Shown piece by piece: positions 55,308 to 62,930 of a stretch of 64,000 bases of DNA (the stretch's first letter is position 1; each line of letters starts with the position of its first letter). This stretch comes from JAJCYK01 sp965212195 (GTDB lineage Bacteria; Bacteroidota; Bacteroidia; Cytophagales; Cyclobacteriaceae): contig CBDBUW010000015.1 in NCBI GenBank assembly GCA_965212195.1, forward strand, positions 434,001-498,000. The letters run 5' to 3'. The notes under the pieces are model-generated. The model searched no databases. It was given only the letters and a program-made list of their open reading frames with translations, and was not told the origin of the DNA. A program made the translations under genes and the position numbers.

Positions 55308-55418
55308 TTTCTATAATCATGATAATGAAACGCAATAAAACCGCTTTCGTTTAAAGAAAGTAGCATTATTATACGAATGGTAGGTCTAGGTAAACCAACC
55401 ACCATTTGTTAAGTTTAA

Positions 55419-56123
55419 ATGATGAGAATTATCTATGGTGTTTTAGCAGGCTTGATGTTGTCAACATTGATTAGCTGTGATCGCCCGACGACGGCTAAGC
55501 AAGAAATCAATCAAGAGCTTTTAGAAACTGGCTCTACTGAAACTGTTTCTGAAGAAGGACTCGCCACCATTTTGTTTTTTGGTAATAGTCTTACTGCGGG
55601 ATTCGGGCTTGAGCCGGAACAGGCTTTTCCTAATTTAATTCAGCAAATGTTGGATAGTTTAGGTTATCCCTACCAAGTGATCAATGCCGGCCTCAGTGGA
55701 GAAACTACCGCCAGCGGGGTAAATCGTATCGAGTGGGTTTTGAGAGATCCTGTTGATATAATGATCTTGGAACTAGGAGGTAACGATGGCCTAAGAGGCA
55801 TTGATCCTACGGTGGTAAAAAGCAATTTGCAGGAGATCATAAACTTGGCCAAAGGAAAGTACCCAAGTATGAAGATTATTCTGGCAGGTATGGAAGCACC
55901 GCCGAATATGGGCAATGAATATATCCAGGAGTTCCGCAATACTTTTCCGCAACTTGCAGAACAAAATCAGCTGCCATTGATCCCATTTCTATTGGAAGGT
56001 GTAGGAGGAGAGCCCGAATTGAATTTACCGGACGGCATTCATCCCAACGAACAAGGACATAGGATTGTAGCCTCCACTATATGGGAAGTCCTGCAAGATC
56101 AGCTGGAGCTAGTGAGCCAATAA
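55419..56123 (+). CDS. SGNH (GDSL-type) esterase, TesA-like lipoprotein
   Basis: 234 residues with a signal/lipobox (LSTLISCDRP). The arylesterase/thioesterase I fold: block I reads GNSLTAG with Ser57 (the usual Asp of GDSL is Asn56), block III GGNDGLRG near 125, and block V DGIHPN with Asp205 and His208. It hydrolyses acyl or aryl esters, likely in the periplasm. It is divergent from the YbbA/YbbP-like exporter, the same neighbourhood as in E. coli. Its end overlaps the opposing DinB-like gene by 15 bases. Confidence 0.9.
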   Translation: MMRIIYGVLAGLMLSTLISCDRPTTAKQEINQELLETGSTETVSEEGLATILFFGNSLTAGFGLEPEQAFPNLIQQMLDSLGYPYQVINAGLSGETTASGVNRIEWVLRDPVDIMILELGGNDGLRGIDPTVVKSNLQEIINLAKGKYPSMKIILAGMEAPPNMGNEYIQEFRNTFPQLAEQNQLPLIPFLLEGVGGEPELNLPDGIHPNEQGHRIVASTIWEVLQDQLELVSQ

Positions 56124-56561
56124 ACGACGGTGATAGTTGATCTGGCCAAGGTGATAGTTTAAGTGGGCAGCCAAGATCACCAATGCCTGCAGGGTAGTCA
56201 TATCCTCGGGACCGAAACCCACCTGCTGTAGATAAGTACGGTTCAGGGACTCATCCTTTATGGAACATATAGTTCGGGTTACCACTTTTTTTGTAGTTTC
56301 GATCAGACTGAGAATCTGATCGCATGGTATGTGCTTAGACTCAAATTCAGCCGGCCGGTCCCTCTGGTAGTCAGTGCCTCCTAAAATGGCCCCTATGAAA
56401 TGTTGTAAATTTCCCAATATGTGCAAAGCCAAATTTCCCCCACAATTGTTAATGCCTTCATGCATCAACCACAGGGATTCCTCACTAGGGTAAGAAGTAA
56501 TTTCCTTCGCTAACCTGTCAAGATCTTTCTCAAAAACGTAAGCCAGCTTTTCCAGTTCCAT
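56109..56561 (-). CDS. DinB-superfamily (DUF1572-like) protein
   Basis: 150 residues from ATG 56561; an in-frame GTG at 56585 would overlap the upstream VOC gene and is less likely. Four-helix DinB fold with His positions in LALHILGNLQHFIG and LAAHLNYHLGQINYH that fit a metal site. Function unknown; relatives are annotated as damage-inducible. Convergent with the TesA-like gene (15-base overlap), and 11 bases after the VOC gene on the same strand. Confidence 0.75.
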   Translation of the reverse strand: MELEKLAYVFEKDLDRLAKEITSYPSEESLWLMHEGINNCGGNLALHILGNLQHFIGAILGGTDYQRDRPAEFESKHIPCDQILSLIETTKKVVTRTICSIKDESLNRTYLQQVGFGPEDMTTLQALVILAAHLNYHLGQINYHRRLLAH

Positions 56562-56572
56562 GATAGTTATTT

Positions 56573-56965
56573 TTAATCGTCCCACATACCTGCTTCCACA
56601 ATCTCTAGCAAATGTCCATCGGGGTCGTGAAAGTAAAAAGAATAGTACTTATCGCGCCAGATCTGCTCGTGAATTATGGCAATGTTGTGTTTTTGAATCT
56701 TTTCTTTCCAAGGTACATAGTCTTCGGGAATCACCTCAAAGGCCAGATGCTGGGGACCATAGGCATAGTGTGCAGGTAGCGTGTCTTCTTTTTTGGTGGC
56801 CTCAGGGTTAAAACACAATAACACGGAGGTTCCTGCCCGAAAGAAAACATGCCTTCCCGGTCGACTTCCAATTAGCGGAAACTCCAAAACCTGTGAATAG
56901 AAGTTTTTAGTGCGCTCCAGGTCTTGTACGTAAATACAGGTTTCTTTCACCTGTTTGATTTCCAT
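56573..56965 (-). CDS. VOC family protein
   Basis: 130 residues, one VOC domain: CIYVQDLERTKNFYSQVL at the start, HYAYGPQHLAFEVIPEDY in the middle with a His that fits a metal ligand, and YSFYFHDPDGHLLEIVEAG at the end with Glu. Relatives include fosfomycin-resistance and dioxygenase enzymes; the substrate is unknown. Five bases separate it from the nucleotidyltransferase gene upstream. Confidence 0.85.
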   Translation of the reverse strand: MEIKQVKETCIYVQDLERTKNFYSQVLEFPLIGSRPGRHVFFRAGTSVLLCFNPEATKKEDTLPAHYAYGPQHLAFEVIPEDYVPWKEKIQKHNIAIIHEQIWRDKYYSFYFHDPDGHLLEIVEAGMWDD

Positions 56966-56970
56966 AGCTA

Positions 56971-57981
56971 TTATTCAAGGCTGGAAAAACTGATCTCTGT
57001 ATTATCCCCGATATTGAGGCTTTGGCTGGGCCCTTCTAATATAGTATCACTACCGATTACCGACTGATTAAGTACCGCTACTTCCAACTTGCTGAAAGAT
57101 CCCACGATGCTATTTTCGATAATTGAGTTTTTAATAATGGTAGATCCTCCAATTGCCACGTTCGGACCAATGATGGAATTTTCAATTTGACATTTCCCCG
57201 CAATACTTACCGGTGGTATAACAATGGTATTAGGGAAATTGTATTGTGAAGTTTCCATGAATTCTTCTTCATTTAACAATATCCCGTTTGCTTCTAACAA
57301 GGATTCTTTCTTCCCACAGTCGTACCATTGATTAACCGGGTAAGTCGACATTTTCTCTCCTTGTTCCAGAAGCAACATAAGCGCATCTGTAAGTTGATAT
57401 TCCCCCAGTGTTTTGGTTTTACTGGAAATGATCCCTTCAATAGCCTCTACAAATGCCTGGGGGCGTGTCAATTTATAAATTCCCACTAGGGCGAGGTTAG
57501 ACTTTGGTATTTGTGGCTTTTCAATTAACCTTTTAACCAATCCCTCTTCATCCACTTCTACTACCCCGAAGTTACCGGGTGTATCCACTTTCTTAGTTCC
57601 CAACACCGTATGCTTGCTGCTCAGAAAATCGCTTATATCCAGGTTCAAAATCGTGTCTCCCAGCATAATGATCACATCCTGCTCATCCCTCATGGCCTCA
57701 CGAGCACACCATAAGGCGTGACCAATACCCTCGCGTGGTTCCTGCACTACAAATTCGAAGTTTATTTTAGATTTTCCGTAGTAGTCTGTAATAAAGGCTT
57801 CTATCTTATCACCCAAATAGCCAATGATAAAACAAAAATCATCGATGCCCCCTGATACCAGCATGTCCACGATATGCACTAGGATAGGCCGGCCGGCTAC
57901 AGGAACCAGTGCCTTAGGCTGAGTATGAGTATGAGGTCGAAGTTTCGAGCCAATGCCTGCTACAGGAATTATTGCTTTCAT
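56971..57981 (-). CDS. sugar-phosphate nucleotidyltransferase with left-handed beta-helix tail
   Basis: 336 residues from ATG 57981 (an earlier in-frame start at 58005 is less likely). The N-terminal nucleotidyltransferase domain has AIIPVAGIGSKLRPHTHTQPKALVPVAG, a variant of the GxGxRLRPxTxxxPKxLxPV motif. The C-terminal 80 residues have hexapeptide-like repeats (NSIIGPNVAIGG, KNSIIENSIVG). It forms NDP-sugars, probably dTDP- or GDP-type, for cell-surface polysaccharide. Last minus-strand gene before the AT-rich gap. Confidence 0.88.
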   Translation of the reverse strand: MKAIIPVAGIGSKLRPHTHTQPKALVPVAGRPILVHIVDMLVSGGIDDFCFIIGYLGDKIEAFITDYYGKSKINFEFVVQEPREGIGHALWCAREAMRDEQDVIIMLGDTILNLDISDFLSSKHTVLGTKKVDTPGNFGVVEVDEEGLVKRLIEKPQIPKSNLALVGIYKLTRPQAFVEAIEGIISSKTKTLGEYQLTDALMLLLEQGEKMSTYPVNQWYDCGKKESLLEANGILLNEEEFMETSQYNFPNTIVIPPVSIAGKCQIENSIIGPNVAIGGSTIIKNSIIENSIVGSFSKLEVAVLNQSVIGSDTILEGPSQSLNIGDNTEISFSSLE

Positions 57982-58005
57982 CCATAAAGTTTTGACTGTT
58001 CGCAA

Positions 58006-58785
58006 TTTAAGAGGTATGATTTAAAAACCAGTTCAATCGTCATTAAAAATTCAATACCAGGTTTTTAAATGGAGATAGTTTATGGGAATAGTATAATTAG
58101 CCTTTTAGCAACAAAATTCACAAAAGAGTTCGTAATCCATGACAATACCTTAATCCGTATGAATATCTGCAAGTAGTCGGGACCATAATAAAACTACATA
58201 ATCATGAAGTGTAAATGGCCAATTTCCAACGGGATATGAGAGTCAATTTAACCTTGACCATTCGCCAGATTCTATCCATAAACAATTGATTCCTAAAAAT
58301 TTGACCACCATTAGGTTGATTATTTGATAAAAATACATGCCGATTTTCGGTTTCAAAATTCAGGTGTGCTTATCCACAAAAATTTCATTTAATTGACTCT
58401 GGTTATAGTATTGATTATCAGTACTTTGAATCATAGTTCCGATTATTTGTGGATAAACAGTCAAATTTGTGGAAAAGTTTACTTGACTTTTTAGAATCTT
58501 CTTTTTGTATAAATTCTATGAGATTGGCGAACGGATTTGTGGATCAAAACAGGTATAAACCACTATATAAGTTTGCTAGGACAATTACGTGGTTTTTAGG
58601 TTAAAATCAAGCACATTTAGTTGTTTAACCATTTAGTTACTGGCAAAAATTGGTTTATTAAAAAGTCAATGAACTTCCCTGCTATCAATAGAGTTACCCA
58701 AATTTCAACTCCTGAAAACGAACCGCTTATTGTATTCTTGAAATAATCCAATGCCATTTTCGAGGTACACCCAGATTTGTAGGTA
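58006..58785. other. candidate chromosomal replication origin (oriC)
   Basis: A 780-base AT-rich, gene-free gap with four DnaA-box-like sequences: TTATCCACA (58370-58378, exact consensus), TGTGGATAA (58448-58456, exact, other strand), TGTGGAAAA (58468-58476, one mismatch) and TGTGGATCA (58538-58546, one mismatch). The last three share one orientation. Flanking AT-rich runs could unwind. The dnaA gene is not here, which is not unusual in Bacteroidota. Both flanking gene groups are mostly on the minus strand, so gene orientation does not add support. Confidence 0.6.
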
Positions 58786-60306
58786 TCACACCTTAGTCAT
58801 CTGAAGTATGTCATCCAGAAATTCCCGATTGTTTGACAATCGGGGCACCTTATTCTGACCTCCCAGTTTACCACGCTTTTTCATCCACTGGTAAAAGGTC
58901 CCTTGAGGTACCGAGTGGACTACCGGAGCCATTAAAGCCATGTCCTTATAGCGCTTGGCCTGATAGTCGGAATTGATATCTTTCAAGGTCTCATCCAAAG
59001 TTGAAATGAATACCTCTAAATCATTGGGCTGCTGGGCAAACTCTATGATCCACTCATGCCCTCCTTTGTTACCGGATCCCAGGTATATAGGGCCCGCCGT
59101 AAAGTTGGTGATTTCTGCTGCGGTGTGCTCACAGGCCTTGGTCACAGCATACTCTGCATTTTCTATTACTACTTCTTCTCCAAAGGCGTTTATGAAATGT
59201 TTTGTGCGCCCGGTAATTTTAATTCTATAGGGATTGGTGGAGGTGAATTTTACGGTATCTCCAATCTGGTATCGCCATAGACCGGCGTTGGTGGAAATAA
59301 CCAGGGCATAAGTTTCTCCCAGCTTTACGTCTTTGAGGGTCAGAGTAGGAGGATTCTCCTCCCCAACATGTTTGAAAGGAATGAATTCATAATATATGCC
59401 GTAGTCCAGCATGAGTAGCAGTTCATCTGATTCCGATTGATCCTGAATACCAAAGAATCCTTCGGAGGCATTGTAGGTTTCCAGGTAATTCATATCCGGC
59501 CTGCCGATTAGCGCCTGGAACAAGGATTTGTAAGGTGCAAAAGCTACCGCTCCGTGAACGAACAATTCCAGATTGGGCCAGACTTCTGCTATCGATGACT
59601 TACCCTTAATTTCCAGGATCCTTCTCAACAATAAAATAGTCCAGGTCGGCACTCCCGAAATACTAGTAACGTTTTCATCGGCTGTGGCTCGAGCCATCCG
59701 CTCAATTTTCTCTTCCCATTCTTCCATTAAGGCTATCTCAAGGCTTGGGGTTCTAACAAATTGAGCCCAAAGAGGCAGGTTCTTCATAATTACCGCCGAA
59801 ACATCCCCGTAGTAAGAATTGGCATGGGGGTCATACTCATTAATTTGCTGACTACCACCAATAGCCAAACCCTTGCCATCAAACAGCCGAGAAGTGGGAT
59901 GATTGTTGACATAAATGGAAATAAGATCTTTCCCTCCTTTGAAGTGACATTCTTCCAGGGCCTCCGAAGAAACCGGGATGAATTTGCTTTGGGCGTTGGT
60001 AGTACCTGATGATTTGGCAAACCATCGAATCTCACTAGGCCACAATAAGTTTTGCTCCCCTTTCATAATACGGGAGATATAAGGGAACAAAGTTTCATAA
60101 GTAACTACGGGTACCCTTTGTGCAAATTCTTCCGAAGTCTGGATAGATTTGAACTCGAACTTTGTCCCATACTCGGTATCTCTAGCTTGCTTCAGCAATT
60201 TCTCAAACAGCTCCTGCTGCACTTCAATGGGGTGTTTCATGAAAAGCTCCACTTCGTGGATGCGTTTCTTCATTACCCAGGTCAGGATGGAGTTAATGAG
60301 CGCCAT
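58786..60306 (-). CDS. GH3 auxin-responsive promoter family protein
   Basis: 506 residues, acyl-adenylate-forming fold related to plant GH3 acyl-acid-amido synthetases. ATP-binding motif 1 is FAKSSGTTNAQSKFIPVS near residue 95, followed by YLETYNASEGFFGIQ near 280 and YRIKITGRTKHFINAFGEEV near 355. Bacterial members are of unknown substrate and widely conserved in Bacteroidota. The ATG at 60306 is immediately next to the stop of lptB, indicating one transcript with lptB and recJ. Confidence 0.9.
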   Translation of the reverse strand: MALINSILTWVMKKRIHEVELFMKHPIEVQQELFEKLLKQARDTEYGTKFEFKSIQTSEEFAQRVPVVTYETLFPYISRIMKGEQNLLWPSEIRWFAKSSGTTNAQSKFIPVSSEALEECHFKGGKDLISIYVNNHPTSRLFDGKGLAIGGSQQINEYDPHANSYYGDVSAVIMKNLPLWAQFVRTPSLEIALMEEWEEKIERMARATADENVTSISGVPTWTILLLRRILEIKGKSSIAEVWPNLELFVHGAVAFAPYKSLFQALIGRPDMNYLETYNASEGFFGIQDQSESDELLLMLDYGIYYEFIPFKHVGEENPPTLTLKDVKLGETYALVISTNAGLWRYQIGDTVKFTSTNPYRIKITGRTKHFINAFGEEVVIENAEYAVTKACEHTAAEITNFTAGPIYLGSGNKGGHEWIIEFAQQPNDLEVFISTLDETLKDINSDYQAKRYKDMALMAPVVHSVPQGTFYQWMKKRGKLGGQNKVPRLSNNREFLDDILQMTKV

Positions 60307-61038
60307 TCAGATCTTGCGTTTAAGCTCAAAGTGTTTCCCTAAATACACTCTTCTCACTTGTTCATCATTGGCCAGCTCCTCAGCACTGCCGTCCTTAAGC
60401 AGATTACCTTCGGTCATGATATAGGCACGATCGGTGATGGATAAGGTCTCAGTTACATTGTGGTCGGTAATAAGAATCCCAATATTTTTTTGCCGAAGCC
60501 GAGCCACAATTGATTGTATCTCCTCCACCGCTATAGGATCCACACCGGCAAATGGTTCATCCAGCAGCACGAAACTGGGATCTACCGCCAGCGCCCGGGC
60601 AATTTCCGTGCGTCTGCGTTCACCACCTGACAAAACCACTCCTTTATTTTTGCGAACATGATTCAAGCTGAATTCCTCTAACAAGGCCTCAATTCTATCG
60701 CGCTGTTGGTCTTTAGAGAGGTCTGTCATTTCCAGAACTGCCTTAAAGTTTTCTTCTACCGTGAGGTTACGAAAGACTGAGGCTTCTTGCGCCAGGTATC
60801 CGATACCCAATTTTGCTCGACGGTACATTGGCAGATCGGTAATGTTCTCACCATCCAGAAATATTTGTCCGTCGTTGGGTTTTATCAAGCCTACGATCAT
60901 GTAGAATGTGGTGGTTTTACCGGCACCATTAGGGCCCAACAATCCCACTATTTCGCCTCGTTCCACGGTTACGGAGACATGATTCACCACCGTGCGTTTG
61001 TGATATCTTTTTACCAGACCCTCCGCTTTCAGAATCAT
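60307..61038 (-). CDS. lptB: LPS export ABC transporter ATP-binding protein LptB
   Basis: 243 residues. Cytoplasmic ATPase that powers lipopolysaccharide transport through LptFG and the Lpt bridge. Walker A GPNGAGKTTTFYMIVGL (about 36-52), signature LSGGERRRTEIARAL (about 140-154), Walker B SFVLLDEPFAGVDPIA (about 160-175) and the H-loop His in ITDHNV. The LptB-type DEPFAGVDP pattern is present. The other lpt genes are not in the window. Its start overlaps the end of recJ by four bases. Confidence 0.94.
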   Translation of the reverse strand: MILKAEGLVKRYHKRTVVNHVSVTVERGEIVGLLGPNGAGKTTTFYMIVGLIKPNDGQIFLDGENITDLPMYRRAKLGIGYLAQEASVFRNLTVEENFKAVLEMTDLSKDQQRDRIEALLEEFSLNHVRKNKGVVLSGGERRRTEIARALAVDPSFVLLDEPFAGVDPIAVEEIQSIVARLRQKNIGILITDHNVTETLSITDRAYIMTEGNLLKDGSAEELANDEQVRRVYLGKHFELKRKI

Positions 61039-62738
61039 TGCTTCAGCTTAATATCTTTCACCATCATCTGCAAACTCTTCTCACCCCGGTATTCGTTCAC
61101 TTCCAAAGTATAAGCCAGATCGAACGGGGTTCCTGCATTAATTTTATCGGCATAACGGGCCAAGCCGAAAGCCACACCCACAAAGTAACGCCCTTTTGAG
61201 GACTTTATGCGAAACTTTAGGTGCTCATCCTTCAAAACTCTGGCCTCAGAATGTGCTGTAAGGTTCTTCGACACCAGTACCGGAGTGCGATTACCTGGGC
61301 CAAATGGGGCCAATTGTCTTAGCACATTGTAGAATTTGCGATCAATGTCGTCTACTTCCAAACACATATCTATCTCCAGGACGGGAGTTAGCATCTCTTC
61401 GGTGATGGTAGTAGACACCACCTCTTCAAATCGTCTTTGGAACTGAGGTATTTTCTCCAGTGGCATGGTGAGTCCAGCCGCATACTTGTGACCTCCATAG
61501 GCATCTAATAAGTCAGAACAGGCGGCTATAGCCTCATAAATATCAAATCCCTCTACCGAACGGGCCGATCCAGTAGCTTTATCCTGTGATTCTGTTAAAA
61601 TAATGGTGGGTCGATAATATTTTTCAATACAGCGTGAAGCTACAATGCCGATAACCCCTTTATGCCAATCTTCCTTGTATAGTACGGTGCTTTTTGAATC
61701 AGTGGAATCCTCAGCCTGCTCAATCATTTGAATGGCTTCTCGGGTAATATTAGTATCAACGGTCTTGCGAGTGCTGTTTCTTTCATTCACCTTATGCGCC
61801 CAGGGTTCTGCTTCTTTTAGCTTCCGGGCTAAAAGTAACTGAACCGCTGAGTTAGCATGTTCTATGCGCCCTGCCGCATTTATACGAGGAGCTATCCCGA
61901 ATACGATCTCCGTAATGCCAACCTTACCCTTGAGTCCGCTAACTTCGATCAGTGCGCCTAGACCAGGCCGGGGCTTTTTATTTAAGATTCGCAGTCCGTA
62001 GTAAGCCATAGTACGGTTTTCTCCAAGGATGGGGACCAGATCCGCGGCAATACTTACTGCCACCAGGTCCAGGTAGTCGTAAGTGACCTCAATGGGTATA
62101 TTTAATTTATGGCATAGGGCCTGCACTAACTTAAAGCCTACACCACAACCGGAAAGATCGTCAAAAGGATAGCTGCAATCCTCACGTTTGGGGTCCAGTA
62201 TAGCCTTAGCAGCGGGTAATTGGGCTCCCGGCAGGTGATGGTCGCAAATAATGAAATCCAGGCCTTGAGCTACCCCCTGGGCTACCAGATCCACTGCCTT
62301 TATGCCACAATCCAAGGTTATGATCAACTTGTATTCGTGCTCTACCGCCCAGTCCAATGCCTTAGCCGACAATCCATAGCCCTCGGTATAACGATCAGGT
62401 ACGTAAAAATCTACCTGCTGATGTTGTGACCGTAAAAAGCTGTAGACCAATGCCACAGCAGTAGTGCCGTCCACATCGTAGTCGCCGTAGACCAGAATTT
62501 TATGATTTTGGGCCATGGCCTCCAGCACGCAGGTTACTGCCTCTTCCATATCTTTCATAAGAAAAGGATCGTGCAATTGCTGGAGAGAGGGTCTAAAAAA
62601 TTCTTTGGCCTTCTGGAAATCATCGATTCCCCTCTGGATCAAAATGGCCGCTAGATTCCTATCAATATTGAGCGCTGCTGACAGGTCATTAACTTCTGGA
62701 TCTTGGGGTAAATCTTTAAACACCCATTTTTTCTGCAT
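61035..62738 (-). CDS. recJ: single-stranded-DNA-specific exonuclease RecJ
   Basis: 567 residues, a 5'-3' single-strand exonuclease of recombination and mismatch repair. DHH-family motifs: YGDYDVDGTTA near residues 83-93, the DHH motif in FIICDHHLPGA, GCGVGFKLVQAL, and the C-terminal DHHA1-type RNA-binding-like GHKYAAGLTM segment. Length is standard. The last four bases overlap lptB, so it heads the recJ-lptB-GH3 transcript. Confidence 0.95.
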   Translation of the reverse strand: MQKKWVFKDLPQDPEVNDLSAALNIDRNLAAILIQRGIDDFQKAKEFFRPSLQQLHDPFLMKDMEEAVTCVLEAMAQNHKILVYGDYDVDGTTAVALVYSFLRSQHQQVDFYVPDRYTEGYGLSAKALDWAVEHEYKLIITLDCGIKAVDLVAQGVAQGLDFIICDHHLPGAQLPAAKAILDPKREDCSYPFDDLSGCGVGFKLVQALCHKLNIPIEVTYDYLDLVAVSIAADLVPILGENRTMAYYGLRILNKKPRPGLGALIEVSGLKGKVGITEIVFGIAPRINAAGRIEHANSAVQLLLARKLKEAEPWAHKVNERNSTRKTVDTNITREAIQMIEQAEDSTDSKSTVLYKEDWHKGVIGIVASRCIEKYYRPTIILTESQDKATGSARSVEGFDIYEAIAACSDLLDAYGGHKYAAGLTMPLEKIPQFQRRFEEVVSTTITEEMLTPVLEIDMCLEVDDIDRKFYNVLRQLAPFGPGNRTPVLVSKNLTAHSEARVLKDEHLKFRIKSSKGRYFVGVAFGLARYADKINAGTPFDLAYTLEVNEYRGEKSLQMMVKDIKLKQ

Positions 62739-62816
62739 ACCCCGTAAAATAACGAATTACCAGTATAAACTTAAAAGATAATATTTCTAAATTGTTCTGA
62801 CCGCCATTCTGAATTG

Positions 62817-62930
62817 TTGAAAAAACTAAAAGAACAATATGACCGCTGGAAAGTGTACATCCGGGTGGATGTGATTATGTACCTGGTTATGATCATTTTG
62901 TTTATCCTAATAATAATTCTTTACCTGTAA
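62817..62930 (+). CDS. small membrane protein, 37 residues
   Basis: A TTG-to-TAA frame of 37 codons. The N-terminal half is charged (KKLKEQYDRWKVYIRVD), and the C-terminal half is one hydrophobic helix (IMYLVMIILFILIIILYL). This polarised layout is unlikely by chance and, from memory, resembles small Bacteroidota proteins that lie next to rmuC. Its end overlaps the convergent rmuC end by 10 bases. Start uncertain because no ATG is in frame. Confidence 0.5.
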   Translation: MKKLKEQYDRWKVYIRVDVIMYLVMIILFILIIILYL

